From Chitinivibrionales bacterium (GTDB lineage Bacteria; Fibrobacterota; Chitinivibrionia; Chitinivibrionales; WJKA01): a DNA stretch of 32,140 nucleotides. The notes beneath the pieces are model-generated. The model saw nothing but the letters and a program-made list of their open reading frames with translations. It ran no database searches and was not told where the DNA came from. This document shows, piece after piece, positions 16,557 to 24,091 of the stretch; the stretch's first letter is position 1; each line of letters opens with the position of its first letter. Location: positions 1 through 32,140 of the forward strand of contig WJLZ01000207.1 of the NCBI GenBank assembly GCA_014728215.1, written 5' to 3'. The translations under genes were made by a program, and so were the position numbers.

Positions 16557-17036
16557 ATGAAATTGATATGTATGTTTGCTGTGGGTACACTTTTACTCCT
16601 ATCCTGCGGTATTGTAGGACCGGCTGAAGATCAACCGGTAGATTTTGAGAAAGTTAATATCTATTATGAAGACTCCACGGGAAGCGTGCATTATACCTCC
16701 GACTCGGAAGATGATGCATCGCTCGAGGCAACCTCGATTGCCTCTGATGACAGTCTTACCGAAAATGATTCTCTCGTATTGCATGAACGGGCCGATACAC
16801 TTATTGTCGAGCATATTGTTTATGCATTGAAACTTGGTTACAGCCAAACCGATGAAAAACAGCTTCGAAGCTGCTTATGGGACGAATTTAATATTGCCGA
16901 AAAAACAGAAAAGGAATTTGCCAAAACAACAAAATCCGATACCATATCAGGAACGGTAACCGCACAGATAACCCTCTCAAAAGAAAATCTCACCGATATT
17001 CTGGAGTGTAACGCCAACACCGCGTCAAATAATTGA
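16557..17036 (+). CDS. Small lipoprotein with acidic, Ser/Asp-rich linker
   Basis: A 159-residue protein beginning MKLICMFAVGTLLLLSC, a classical lipoprotein leader with lipobox LLSC (Cys17). After the anchor comes a long, acidic, probably disordered stretch (about residues 40-75, SDSEDDASLEATSIASDDSLTENDS) and then a helical region. The ATG is chosen because it begins the leader and has GAGGTG upstream at a workable distance; upstream open frame to 16335 adds no plausible sequence. No family recognised. A hairpin with a T-rich tail follows at 17108. Confidence 0.75.
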   Translation: MKLICMFAVGTLLLLSCGIVGPAEDQPVDFEKVNIYYEDSTGSVHYTSDSEDDASLEATSIASDDSLTENDSLVLHERADTLIVEHIVYALKLGYSQTDEKQLRSCLWDEFNIAEKTEKEFAKTTKSDTISGTVTAQITLSKENLTDILECNANTASNN

Positions 17037-17107
17037 CCGTTATATTTCAAGAAAATTTTACCTTAAAATTGCCGTTTAAAGCCAAAGAGGGCCGATTTAT
17101 ACAAATC

Positions 17108-17131
17108 GGACATTGATGTCCTTTGTTTTTT
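17108..17131 (+). terminator. Likely terminator after the lipoprotein gene
   Basis: GGACAT and ATGTCC (17108-17113, 17116-17121) form a short stem followed directly by a T-rich run TTTGTTTTTTG, 71 bases beyond the lipoprotein stop. The tight loop (2 to 4 bases) makes it a weak to moderate terminator. Confidence 0.5.
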
Positions 17132-17188
17132 GTTGATTTCATCATATTTTTTAATCGAAGTTACAGAAAAGAAAAAACAAGGATAATT

Positions 17189-17290
17189 ATGAATAACGCA
17201 GAAGTACTGATACATTTTCTTGCCATGATCACAACTCCTTTCAGTCGCCTTAGCATTTTGAGTAGTGACTTACCTTCTTCCCTAGCCTAG
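17189..17290 (+). CDS. Possible 33-residue peptide upstream of an RNA stem
   Basis: ATG at 17189 has AAGGAT 6 bases upstream and opens 33 codons ending in TAG at 17288-17290. The peptide has a central hydrophobic stretch (VLIHFLAMITTPF) and a Ser/Leu-rich end. The stop comes 3 bases before a GU-containing stem and 43 bases before a strong terminator. The layout resembles a leader peptide with an attenuator, but no gene follows in this direction, so an independent small transcript is more likely. Chance cannot be excluded. Confidence 0.35.
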   Translation: MNNAEVLIHFLAMITTPFSRLSILSSDLPSSLA

Positions 17291-17293
17291 CAG

Positions 17294-17362
17294 CATGTAG
17301 TGCCTCAGAAAAAGACGTAGGTGCTATATGTAGAAAAGGAGCGAATCCTCTCGCTCCTTTTT
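17294..17362 (+). ncRNA. Candidate small RNA: GU-rich stem plus terminator
   Basis: CATGTAGTGCC (17294-17304) pairs along its full 11 bases with GGTGCTATATG (17320-17330), loop 15 bases. Three of the pairs are G-U wobbles that become A-C mismatches on the opposite strand, so the structure favours a plus-strand RNA. A strong terminator hairpin follows after 3 bases. No promoter is clear, and no known RNA family is recognised. Confidence 0.35.
17334..17362. terminator. Strong rho-independent terminator, probably bidirectional
   Basis: AAAAGGAGCGA (17334-17344) and TCGCTCCTTTT (17351-17361) form a perfect 11-base stem with a 6-base loop, followed by a T-rich tail to 17370 on the plus strand. 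On the minus strand the stem ends in TTTT, about 80 bases past the stop of the gene at 17442, so it can end transcription from both sides. Confidence 0.85.
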
Positions 17363-17441
17363 CTTTTTTCAAAAAACGTGTTGCATAGAAAACTTCAGTA
17401 AGCCGGGGCACTAAGTCTTTTAGGCATTATTATAAGGCGTT

Positions 17442-18467
17442 TTACTGAATACTTGAAATAAAATTCATTGTTCCTTTCATTTCACGAATAGCATAAGCTC
17501 CGGAGGAGAATTTTTTCAGCTGTTCCCGGCACTCGGGCGTTCCGCCTTCTATTTTACCGATAAGCCTGCCTTGCAGGGAATAGATAAGAAAGACTCGGTC
17601 GGATTTTGTGTGAGTCAGATGGTATTGCAGGGGGCGTGATGAGGTGGCGCTGGCAGATAGGTCGTGTATCTGCTCTACCGCACCGCCGTCACCCCGGCAG
17701 ATCAAGGTCAGTTCCATAGGGTTTTCAACTCCTGTGGGAACCGTAAATTCGATTTCATTTCCCGATCCGATTGCTATTTCACTAAGATTATCGGAATTGG
17801 CGTCATAGGCCCAGGAGATATTGTCGCCTTCAGCCTTGAGCGTAATGGTGCTTCCCATAGCAAGTACCTGCGATTGATCCGGTTCTATGATCGATGTTGG
17901 TGTTGCATTGGGATTGGTTGGAGCGTCGGGCCGCGAGGAACCGTCGAGATATATGGCAAAACAATCGATTTTTACCCCCTTGGACCGTCCGGCGATCGAC
18001 AGGGTATGACTGCCTGCGCTGAGCTGCAGTTCATGTTTGATAACCCCATGCTGCGGCTCCCACCTGTTATTCCAGATCCAGGTATCCCAGGAGCCCTTGA
18101 CCATTGTTTTTGACCAGCTGTCGTTATCCATTTTTGTCCAGATATCATTACACTGATCATAGGCTTCACCCTCACACACGCCTTCATGGTCTCGGCGACC
18201 GCGAAAGTCGATAATATATTTGCCTGCTGAAGATAGCGAAAAGGTGTACTCCAGGATGCCTTGTTTATCTCGCGTAATGGTACTGGTTTCAGTCCAGTTG
18301 AAATAGCCGGTTCCACTGAAATCGGACTTATCGGTGGAAAGCTCCCAGGGTGCCACCGCGGGAATCGATTCAACTTCGATATAGTGGCTGGTCTGTGAAT
18401 AGGCATTGTGCGCAGTACAGAGAACTGCAACAAGAACCGGCAACAGTACCGTGTAAGATAATCTCAT
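17442..18467 (-). CDS. Secreted carbohydrate-binding-like protein with sorting tail
   Basis: A 341-residue secreted protein with signal peptide (MRLSYTVLLPVLVAVLCTAHNAYS). Residues about 27-170 look like a CBM6/GH115-C-type beta-sandwich: HYIEVESIPAVAPWELSTD, SGTGYFNWTE, KYIIDFRGRRDHEG, and ELQLSAGSHTLSIAGRSKGVKIDCFAIY. An Ig-like domain follows (about 185-270) and then a C-terminal tail (VFLIYSLQGRLIGKIEGG...FSSGAYAIREMKG) with the layout of sorting/anchoring domains. No catalytic module is present, so binding to a glycan or cell surface is the likely role. A strong AAAGGAGGGG precedes the ATG. It is divergent from the gene at 18870. Confidence 0.85.
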   Translation of the reverse strand: MRLSYTVLLPVLVAVLCTAHNAYSQTSHYIEVESIPAVAPWELSTDKSDFSGTGYFNWTETSTITRDKQGILEYTFSLSSAGKYIIDFRGRRDHEGVCEGEAYDQCNDIWTKMDNDSWSKTMVKGSWDTWIWNNRWEPQHGVIKHELQLSAGSHTLSIAGRSKGVKIDCFAIYLDGSSRPDAPTNPNATPTSIIEPDQSQVLAMGSTITLKAEGDNISWAYDANSDNLSEIAIGSGNEIEFTVPTGVENPMELTLICRGDGGAVEQIHDLSASATSSRPLQYHLTHTKSDRVFLIYSLQGRLIGKIEGGTPECREQLKKFSSGAYAIREMKGTMNFISSIQ

Positions 18468-18869
18468 TTCCCCTCCTTTTGAAGATGATACTTAACGGGA
18501 TTGCTGATTGATGATAAAAACCATTAGTAAGATTCCTTTTTATTTATGCATTTAATCGTATTGACTCTCCCCGGTGGTTTGAAAACGCTGTTATTAAAAT
18601 ATAAGAAAAAACATTCTGTATTGCATAATAATTTTTACAATTATTTTATGAAATATCATTTTATGAATCCATTAAAGCTTAATAACTTATTTAAAATTAA
18701 TGATTTAACTGGGTTTAAAAAATTTACAATATAAATGTTGACAATGCAATTTTTTTTCCTTATCTTATTATACAAGATTATCGGAGAAGCTATGAAATGC
18801 TCATTTTTGGCTATACAAAGAAATTTTAAGCGGTTTAATATATCAAAGAATAAACAGGAGGAGAGGAGC
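18468..18869. other. AT-rich divergent intergenic region
   Basis: About 400 bases between two divergent secreted-protein genes. It is strongly AT-rich from about 18590 to 18730, with many A and T runs. I find no gene or strong repeat in it; the open frames at 18546-18734 and on the opposite strand are low-complexity. It must carry the promoters for both neighbours; only the one at 18738 is recognisable. Confidence 0.4.
18738..18766 (+). promoter_or_regulatory. Probable sigma70-type promoter for the gene at 18870
   Basis: A perfect -35 box TTGACA (18738-18743) is followed after 17 bases by TATCTT (18761-18766), a 4-of-6 match to the -10 consensus; a better -10 TATTAT lies at 22 bases, too far. 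The leader would be about 100 bases and ends in AGGAGGAG just before the ATG at 18870. Confidence 0.55.
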
Positions 18870-20009
18870 ATGAAGAAGGTATTTTTATTTGCAGTTGCGG
18901 TAATTACCGGTGGAGTATGCGTTGTTCAGGGAAGTGACAGCGATCTTGAGAGTATTATGATGGGTGCGCGGCTTCTGTATCAGCAGAATAGGAAAGCGTA
19001 TTATATGGAAGTGGGTGAGTGGCAAAGGAAGCATATCTGTGATAATGTCGATAATAAAGATGCTTTGAAATGGGCCGGAACCGGCGACCGGGTGCTGATT
19101 GCAACAGGTTCATCGGTAAAGGTTGTCGATATTGAAACAAAGGATATTCTCTATGAGAGAGATAATCTGAATATTAATAGAAGCACCAATGCAAATACGG
19201 CTGCGGAAATATCATACGACGCCAAAACAATTTATTTTGTTCAGGGGAATAATATTAATGCGATAGACATTGGAGGCAATAACATTTGGACTATTTTTAC
19301 AACATCCAGCAGCAATAAAATCCGGGAGGGTGAATTCTGCGTTTCATCCGACGGCAATCGCTTTGTGGGACGATATTCCAACAATCGGGCTGTGTATATC
19401 GATATTGCCAAAGACCTCCAGGGGGATTTTGCCGATGAGTGTTCGCCTGCCATTTCTCCGAGTGGGACAAGGCTTGCCGTCAATCAAGGAGGGCACCGGG
19501 AGATCGCCACCTATAAATGGGAACTCGACGACAATGAGCCTTCATACTGGCGAAATGTAACATCGAGCGTTGGTCAATGGGACAATCATACCTGGTCGAA
19601 CCATGAAGACTACTATCTTGGAAGAGGCGATCCCGGCGATGCCAAGATTGTCAATATCCGAACACAGGATAGTTATTCATTCGGTCACAGCACAAACAGC
19701 AATTATCCCGACCTCTGGATACCGGCTTCCGCCGGCGGGGTGGTTCCGCAGCAAACGTTTTCAGTTTCAAAGCATATCTCGTCGGGCCCCTCCCGTTCAC
19801 ATTCTCGCACTACACACAAAATAACACCGCTTAGCACGAGCAATATCACCGTCAATCCGGGGGTGATCTGTATCCAGGTTCTCAGCCTGACAGGAAAGAT
19901 TGTTTATTCTGCAAATATCAGCCAGACTCATAGCGAACGGATAATCCAGTTACCGGCGCGTCTTACCAATGGAGCTTTTATTCTTGTTCAGGAAAGAATG
20001 AAGAAATAG
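18870..20009 (+). CDS. Secreted TolB-like propeller protein with sorting tail
   Basis: A 379-residue exported protein. The start is set by a signal peptide (MKKVFLFAVAVITGG) preceded by AGGAGGAG; an open frame extends further upstream without support. The mature region contains repeated blade-like motifs of a TolB/WD40-type beta-propeller (VLIATGSSVKVVDIETKDILYE, AAEISYDAKTIYFVQGNNINAIDI, CSPAISPSGTRLAVNQGG). The C-terminal about 50 residues (ICIQVLSLTGKIVYSAN...LTNGAFILVQE) are a sorting-like tail related to the one in the divergent neighbour. It is probably displayed at the surface or released. Ligand unknown. Confidence 0.85.
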   Translation: MKKVFLFAVAVITGGVCVVQGSDSDLESIMMGARLLYQQNRKAYYMEVGEWQRKHICDNVDNKDALKWAGTGDRVLIATGSSVKVVDIETKDILYERDNLNINRSTNANTAAEISYDAKTIYFVQGNNINAIDIGGNNIWTIFTTSSSNKIREGEFCVSSDGNRFVGRYSNNRAVYIDIAKDLQGDFADECSPAISPSGTRLAVNQGGHREIATYKWELDDNEPSYWRNVTSSVGQWDNHTWSNHEDYYLGRGDPGDAKIVNIRTQDSYSFGHSTNSNYPDLWIPASAGGVVPQQTFSVSKHISSGPSRSHSRTTHKITPLSTSNITVNPGVICIQVLSLTGKIVYSANISQTHSERIIQLPARLTNGAFILVQERMKK

Positions 20010-20146
20010 GTATTCCTATGCGCAGAGACAAGCATCATGGAGCATCGGTAAAAATAATCATTTCGCTGCCGAATTCAACACCGATGACGGCATCGGGGGT
20101 GAATGGATTCGCTTTGGAGCTGGAAGTAAAATTCGGGGGGTTTTGA

Positions 20147-21055
20147 TTACTCTCCCGGCTGTATCCTGAACATCAAACCCGAACCGAACTGGACCGGTTC
20201 CCGGTAACCGGTGTAGTCGGTTTTGAAGGGGAATGCTACATAGGAGTTTAAGTAAACGTACCGCAAAAAAACCAAACTCATTCCGGTATAAAGCGAAAAA
20301 CAGTTTTCGAACAAGATGTCTCTTTTAGTCATATCGATTGACCGGAGGCTATAGGGCTGCCGTTTCTGCTGGGCGCCTAAAAATATCCCCAGCGGCTCGA
20401 TTATCTGAAACCGCCCCACCAGCATGGTCCTTTCCGTGAAACCGATTTCGTGAATTGATGCCCCGGTGAGCAGCAGCGAATCGGCAACCACTCTCGATTC
20501 ACCGTTAAGGGTAAAAAGCATTATCTCCGGCCTGATTGCAATCGAAAATCTTCCAATTCCTGCAGATAAGCGGAAAAACCATCCAAATTCAAAAATATTC
20601 TTATTGAGTATCGACTGGCCGGGTACACTGCTTGATACATCGCCGGTAGAGATATCGATCAGCAGTCCGGTGGTCAAAAAATCGAGGGGTGAAATGGCTG
20701 CAGATATATTCATAGTATGGCGAGTCAGATAGGATTTTGAAATACTCCGAATTGACAGCGTAGTAAAATCATCACTCACATAGGATGATTCTTTAAATGA
20801 TCGCACTCCAGGATACTGCAGTGCATATTGATAGTTAAAACTCGCGGAAATTTCACCCTTTTCGGCTTTTTTACCATCGTCGACAGAACTGATATGGGGG
20901 ATTCGGCGAATATCAAGATATTCATCCCGCATGAAATGTTTTGGAGCAGGCTGGCTGCATGCAATAATGAGCAAAAGACCGACAGGCATAATCAAGCTCA
21001 AGACCGATCTAAGGGCACTATTGTATGGATAAGTATCCCGGCGTCTATTCAGCAT
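20147..21055 (-). CDS. Lipoprotein with beta-barrel-like region
   Basis: A 302-residue protein with lipoprotein leader and lipobox LLIIAC (Cys33). The remainder alternates hydrophobic and polar residues in strand-length segments rich in Tyr/Phe, each followed by a polar turn (HTMNISAAISPLDFLTTGLLIDI, GWFFRLSAGIGRFSIAIRPEIMLF, LGIFLGAQ, NSYVAFPF) and it ends in SGLMFRIQPGE, consistent with an outer-membrane beta-barrel or plug-type lipoprotein. MLNRRR is chosen because GAAGGAG precedes it; a start 6 codons earlier would put that site inside the gene. No family recognised. Confidence 0.8.
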   Translation of the reverse strand: MLNRRRDTYPYNSALRSVLSLIMPVGLLLIIACSQPAPKHFMRDEYLDIRRIPHISSVDDGKKAEKGEISASFNYQYALQYPGVRSFKESSYVSDDFTTLSIRSISKSYLTRHTMNISAAISPLDFLTTGLLIDISTGDVSSSVPGQSILNKNIFEFGWFFRLSAGIGRFSIAIRPEIMLFTLNGESRVVADSLLLTGASIHEIGFTERTMLVGRFQIIEPLGIFLGAQQKRQPYSLRSIDMTKRDILFENCFSLYTGMSLVFLRYVYLNSYVAFPFKTDYTGYREPVQFGSGLMFRIQPGE

Positions 21056-21210
21056 AATTTCTCCTTCGACCATCAGGAAGGGGGGGTAATCGTTTCATTC
21101 CAAAAATAGGAATCCCGACTGGAAAAAAACAAGAAAATTCGTCACAAAGGACATTGAGGTCCGTTTGTTAGCCGTAAAGTTGTAACTAAAAAAAAATAAA
21201 TGACATTTTT

Positions 21211-21225
21211 ATGTACTTCATACAT
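21211..21225. promoter_or_regulatory. Small palindrome upstream of the PHP gene
   Basis: ATGTA, 5 bases, TACAT form a perfect inverted repeat (21211-21215, 21221-21225; the flanking bases extend it to TATGTA/TACATA). It lies about 76 bases upstream of the PHP gene start and could be an operator. Confidence 0.3.
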
Positions 21226-21300
21226 ACCACTTCAATAAATATCAGTAAGATATACAATGGTAAACCGCTTAAATGTCTTTGGTTTCTGAAAGGATAAAAT

Positions 21301-22317
21301 ATGGTCAAAAAGCATGCGCCGTGCGTCATGTTGGTGTTTTTATGTATTGTAACGCTCTCCTATGCAAACAAAATGATTGTACTGAATCCCTACGAGAATG
21401 TTGATTGGTCACGATGTGGCCGGTATAAAGCGAATCTTCATACCCATACGACCGAAAGTGACGGCCGCATGGCGCTGTCGGAGGTCATTGACGAATACTG
21501 TAAACGGGGATATTCAATCCTTTCGATTACCGACCACGATGAATTTACCTGGCCCTGGACCTGGTGGGGCTGTGATCCCGACTCGGTGGGGCTGATCGAT
21601 ATTCCCGGCACTGAAGCTTCGAGCCATCACCATATAAACAGTTTCTTCTGCGATTACAACGGTTCTTCGGGCGATATTGAAACCTCACTTTCGATTATCG
21701 AGCAAAAGGGGGGACTCGCTCAGATCAATCATCCCGGAAGATATTTTTTCAAGTCGATTTCGTGGTATAAACGTCTCTACGATACATACGATATCCTTGT
21801 GGCTATGGAGGTATTTAACCAGGGCAATCGGTATCCTTATGACAGAGAAACATGGGATAAGCTGCTAGCCCGAACCATGCCTGAACGTCCGGTTTGGGCG
21901 ACATCGGGTGATGACATGCATAAAAGGGAGCATCTCGGAAAAAACTGGCAGGTCATGTTGACCGAAAATGGTGTGCTCGACAGCAGCAACGTTCGCAGTG
22001 CTTTTAAAAATGGACAGTTCTATATATGCTACGATAAATCCGGGACCGGAGAGAATAGTGTCAATATCGATTCGATTATCGTTGAAAATGGTTCAATTAA
22101 AGTGTATGCCGAATGTGCAGATGAGGATATTCGGTGGATCAGTGAGGGGCGTGAGGTTCATCGGGGGGGAATCCTTTCTCTGGATGACGCCGGGACGCTG
22201 GGAGTCTATGTGCGGGCCGAAATTCATGGGCCCAACGACGCCCGAACGCTTACGCAGCCCTTTGGACTCGATGAAAAAATAGAGCATAGTGTCAGTTCTG
22301 CACGCAATATCCGGTAA
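21301..22317 (+). CDS. Exported PHP-domain phosphoesterase
   Basis: A 338-residue protein with a signal peptide (VMLVFLCIVTLSYA) and a PHP (polymerase and histidinol phosphatase) metallo-domain. Metal-binding motifs are visible: NLHTHTTESDG (His47, His49, Asp54), SITDHDE (Asp78, His79), GTEASSHHH (Glu105, His109-111), QINHPGR (His144), and the later SGDDMH. PHP enzymes hydrolyse phosphate esters using two or three metal ions; members of this group also act on nucleotides or sugar phosphates. Export is unusual for the family and suggests a periplasmic substrate. An AAAGGATAAAAT site precedes the ATG. The C-terminal 100 residues are an extra Ig-like domain. Stem ATCCGG/CCGGAT spans its stop codon. 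Confidence 0.9.
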   Translation: MVKKHAPCVMLVFLCIVTLSYANKMIVLNPYENVDWSRCGRYKANLHTHTTESDGRMALSEVIDEYCKRGYSILSITDHDEFTWPWTWWGCDPDSVGLIDIPGTEASSHHHINSFFCDYNGSSGDIETSLSIIEQKGGLAQINHPGRYFFKSISWYKRLYDTYDILVAMEVFNQGNRYPYDRETWDKLLARTMPERPVWATSGDDMHKREHLGKNWQVMLTENGVLDSSNVRSAFKNGQFYICYDKSGTGENSVNIDSIIVENGSIKVYAECADEDIRWISEGREVHRGGILSLDDAGTLGVYVRAEIHGPNDARTLTQPFGLDEKIEHSVSSARNIR

Positions 22318-22435
22318 CGCCGGATCAGAAAAATAAAGATTCTCTCAAATCTCGTATAATGAGTAGCTGTTCAAAAAAGCCTTCTCGAACAGATGCCGGA
22401 ATAATTCTTTCCATCGGGCTGTTTTCTTTGCATGG

Positions 22436-22464
22436 TTGACATTCTTCCCTATATTGGGTATAAT
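22436..22464 (+). promoter_or_regulatory. Consensus sigma70 promoter for the signalling operon
   Basis: TTGACA (22436-22441) and TATAAT (22459-22464) are both perfect consensus hexamers separated by exactly 17 bases. Transcription would start near 22471, giving a leader of about 78 bases before the ATG at 22549. It is the strongest promoter I can identify in the window. Confidence 0.85.
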
Positions 22465-22548
22465 ATACATATGACAGGAAATGCAGGTTAGGCATCTTAG
22501 GCAACTTGCGACCTTCATGGAATTTGAGGAGAAAAAGGGGAGGACCGG

Positions 22549-22923
22549 ATGAATTGTAAGAATGAGTCGAAGGAGATTCTGGTTGTTGATGACTGTCCTG
22601 AGATGCGAGCGGTGATGATTGATGTGCTCAAGGAGGAGGGGTATATCGTTATCGGGGCAGAGAGTGGTGATGATGCAATGAAATTGTTGCGCGATTTGAC
22701 ATTCAAAGTATTGGTGACCGATGTCGATATGCCGGGCATGAATGGATTGGAGCTTGCCCGGTATGTTAAAAAGGAGTATCCGGATACTGAAATTCTGATA
22801 GTTACCGGAAGTCATGAATTGTGTGTGGCAGAAACCGTTAAGGAGGTTGGCGCCGAATTCATGCAGAAGCCGTTTTGTCTATCGGCACTCATTGAAACAG
22901 TTCGGATGTTAATAGGAAAGTAG
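22549..22923 (+). CDS. CheY-like single-domain response regulator
   Basis: A 124-residue receiver domain and nothing else. Key residues are all present: acidic pair Asp14-Asp15 (VVDDC), phospho-acceptor Asp58 in VTDVDMPGMNG, Thr86 in LIVTGSHE and Lys107 in MQKPF. With no output domain it can act by protein contact (as CheY at a motor switch or in a phosphorelay) or as a phosphate sink for the histidine kinase encoded at 24978. It is first behind the consensus promoter, and GGGGAGG precedes the ATG. Confidence 0.95.
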   Translation: MNCKNESKEILVVDDCPEMRAVMIDVLKEEGYIVIGAESGDDAMKLLRDLTFKVLVTDVDMPGMNGLELARYVKKEYPDTEILIVTGSHELCVAETVKEVGAEFMQKPFCLSALIETVRMLIGK

Positions 22924-23022
22924 TCGATAATTGCATTTCGGGGAGCGCTACAGCTATGTTTTTATAGCGAACAAAGGCCCATATTCGATTAAAATATTTT
23001 CTCAAACAGGAGTTGAAGGCAA

Positions 23023-23595
23023 ATGGCGCAGAAACGGACATTAACATCCGGAGAGGTCGCCCGTTTTTGTGAAGTGAATTTTCGTACCGTTCTTCGCTGG
23101 ATCGAGAAGGGGATGCTCAGATCATACCGTCTTCCCGGAACCAGGAAAGATCATCGTATCAAAGTTGAAGATCTTGTGGTATTTTTAAAGGAGAACAATA
23201 TGCCCATACCGGAAGATCTTGGGCCGGTTGTACCTCGCGTTCTCATTGTTGATGATGATAAAAGCATGGCAAAATCGATCCGTCGTTCGTTGATCGAGCA
23301 GGATTATGATACCGAGATCGCCTTTGATGGATTCAGTGCCGGTACGTTGATGCAGAGATTTATGCCGTCTGTCGTGACGCTTGATTTAGCCATGCCGGGC
23401 ATGGGAGGGGTGGATGTGATCAAATTTATCCGGAGCAGGCCGGAGTTTGCCCACGTGAAAGTTCTGGTTGTTTCTGCCCGGCCAAGGGAAGAGTTGGAGG
23501 CTGCTTGTAAAGCTGGCGCCGATGATATGCTCGAAAAACCCTTTGAAAATCCTGTACTTTTAGAAAAAATTACTTCCCTTATGAAGAGAAATTGA
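23023..23595 (+). CDS. MerR/excisionase-type HTH fused to a receiver domain
   Basis: A 190-residue protein. Residues about 5-60 form a winged-helix HTH of the MerR/excisionase (BldC-like) type: LTSGEVARFCEVNFRTVLRWIEKGMLRSYRLPGTRKDHRIKVEDLVVFL. Residues about 71-188 form a receiver domain with Asp77-Asp78 (VDDDK), phospho-acceptor Asp121 in LDLAMPGMGG, Ser151 in VVSARP and Lys172 in LEKPF. This HTH-first order is uncommon; most response regulators put the receiver first. DNA binding would be gated by phosphorylation, presumably by the kinase at 24978. A perfect 14-base palindrome lies 7 bases after its stop. Confidence 0.93.
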   Translation: MAQKRTLTSGEVARFCEVNFRTVLRWIEKGMLRSYRLPGTRKDHRIKVEDLVVFLKENNMPIPEDLGPVVPRVLIVDDDKSMAKSIRRSLIEQDYDTEIAFDGFSAGTLMQRFMPSVVTLDLAMPGMGGVDVIKFIRSRPEFAHVKVLVVSARPREELEAACKAGADDMLEKPFENPVLLEKITSLMKRN

Positions 23596-23601
23596 TAACC
23601 G

Positions 23602-23615
23602 CACATTGCAATGTG
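23602..23615. promoter_or_regulatory. Perfect 14-base palindrome after the HTH-receiver gene
   Basis: CACATTGCAATGTG (23602-23615) is a perfect palindrome; with one unpaired base the flanks CCG and CGG extend it. It lies in the 135-base gap before the gene at 23731. It is not followed by a T-run, so an operator is more likely than a terminator. The adjacent HTH protein is an obvious candidate binder, but this is inference. Confidence 0.5.
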
Positions 23616-23730
23616 TCGGATTATAATTAAAAGAATCTTGCCAAAATCTGCCCGCTTTGTTATCATTGAAATTGACTTCGCTTTTGCCCCTTAGTGTTCA
23701 ATAAAAGAAATATCAGGGTACAAACAAGAT

Positions 23731-24078
23731 ATGGTTCGTCTACGCACTGCAGCGCTTAAAGAAGGTATGATTACTGCCGCTCCGGTTATTGCGCAGGGAC
23801 GCACCTTGCTTGCCGCGGGAGTTACAGTCACCCGGAAACACATGCGAATTTTCAAGACCTGGGGTGTCACTCATGTTATGGTTGAAGGAGATGCTCCGGA
23901 TTATGAGGGGGAAAATACCCTTGATATGAATTCAAGGGAGGTCCGGACAATAAAAACTGAAATCGAGAAACGGTTTTCCAGAAATGACGAGGGTAATGAA
24001 ATTATTGCTTGTTTAAAAGAAATCGCTTTCAAAAAAGCAATCGAGGAGTCTATGCAGAATATTTCCGGTTCTGTTTAG
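23731..24078 (+). CDS. Short HD-GYP-associated N-terminal-type protein
   Basis: A 115-residue protein. The first half (VRLRTAALKEGMITAAPVIAQGRTLLAAGVTVTRKHMRIFKTWGVTHVMVEG) matches the short domain that often precedes HD-GYP phosphodiesterase domains, where it reads '...G..L...V.d..G..LL..G..L....I..L...GI..V.V...'. Here it stands alone with a short helical tail. Its neighbour 13 bases downstream encodes an HDOD protein, so it may be a regulatory subunit of that protein. No clear Shine-Dalgarno; AAACAAG is the nearest purine run. Confidence 0.8.
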   Translation: MVRLRTAALKEGMITAAPVIAQGRTLLAAGVTVTRKHMRIFKTWGVTHVMVEGDAPDYEGENTLDMNSREVRTIKTEIEKRFSRNDEGNEIIACLKEIAFKKAIEESMQNISGSV

Positions 24079-24091
24079 GGGTAGGGTTACT

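Noticed and set aside
16267-16590. 107-codon minus frame overlapping the small lipoprotein by ATGA
   Set aside because: No ribosome site or domain, and its first part is antisense to the better supported plus lipoprotein at 16557.
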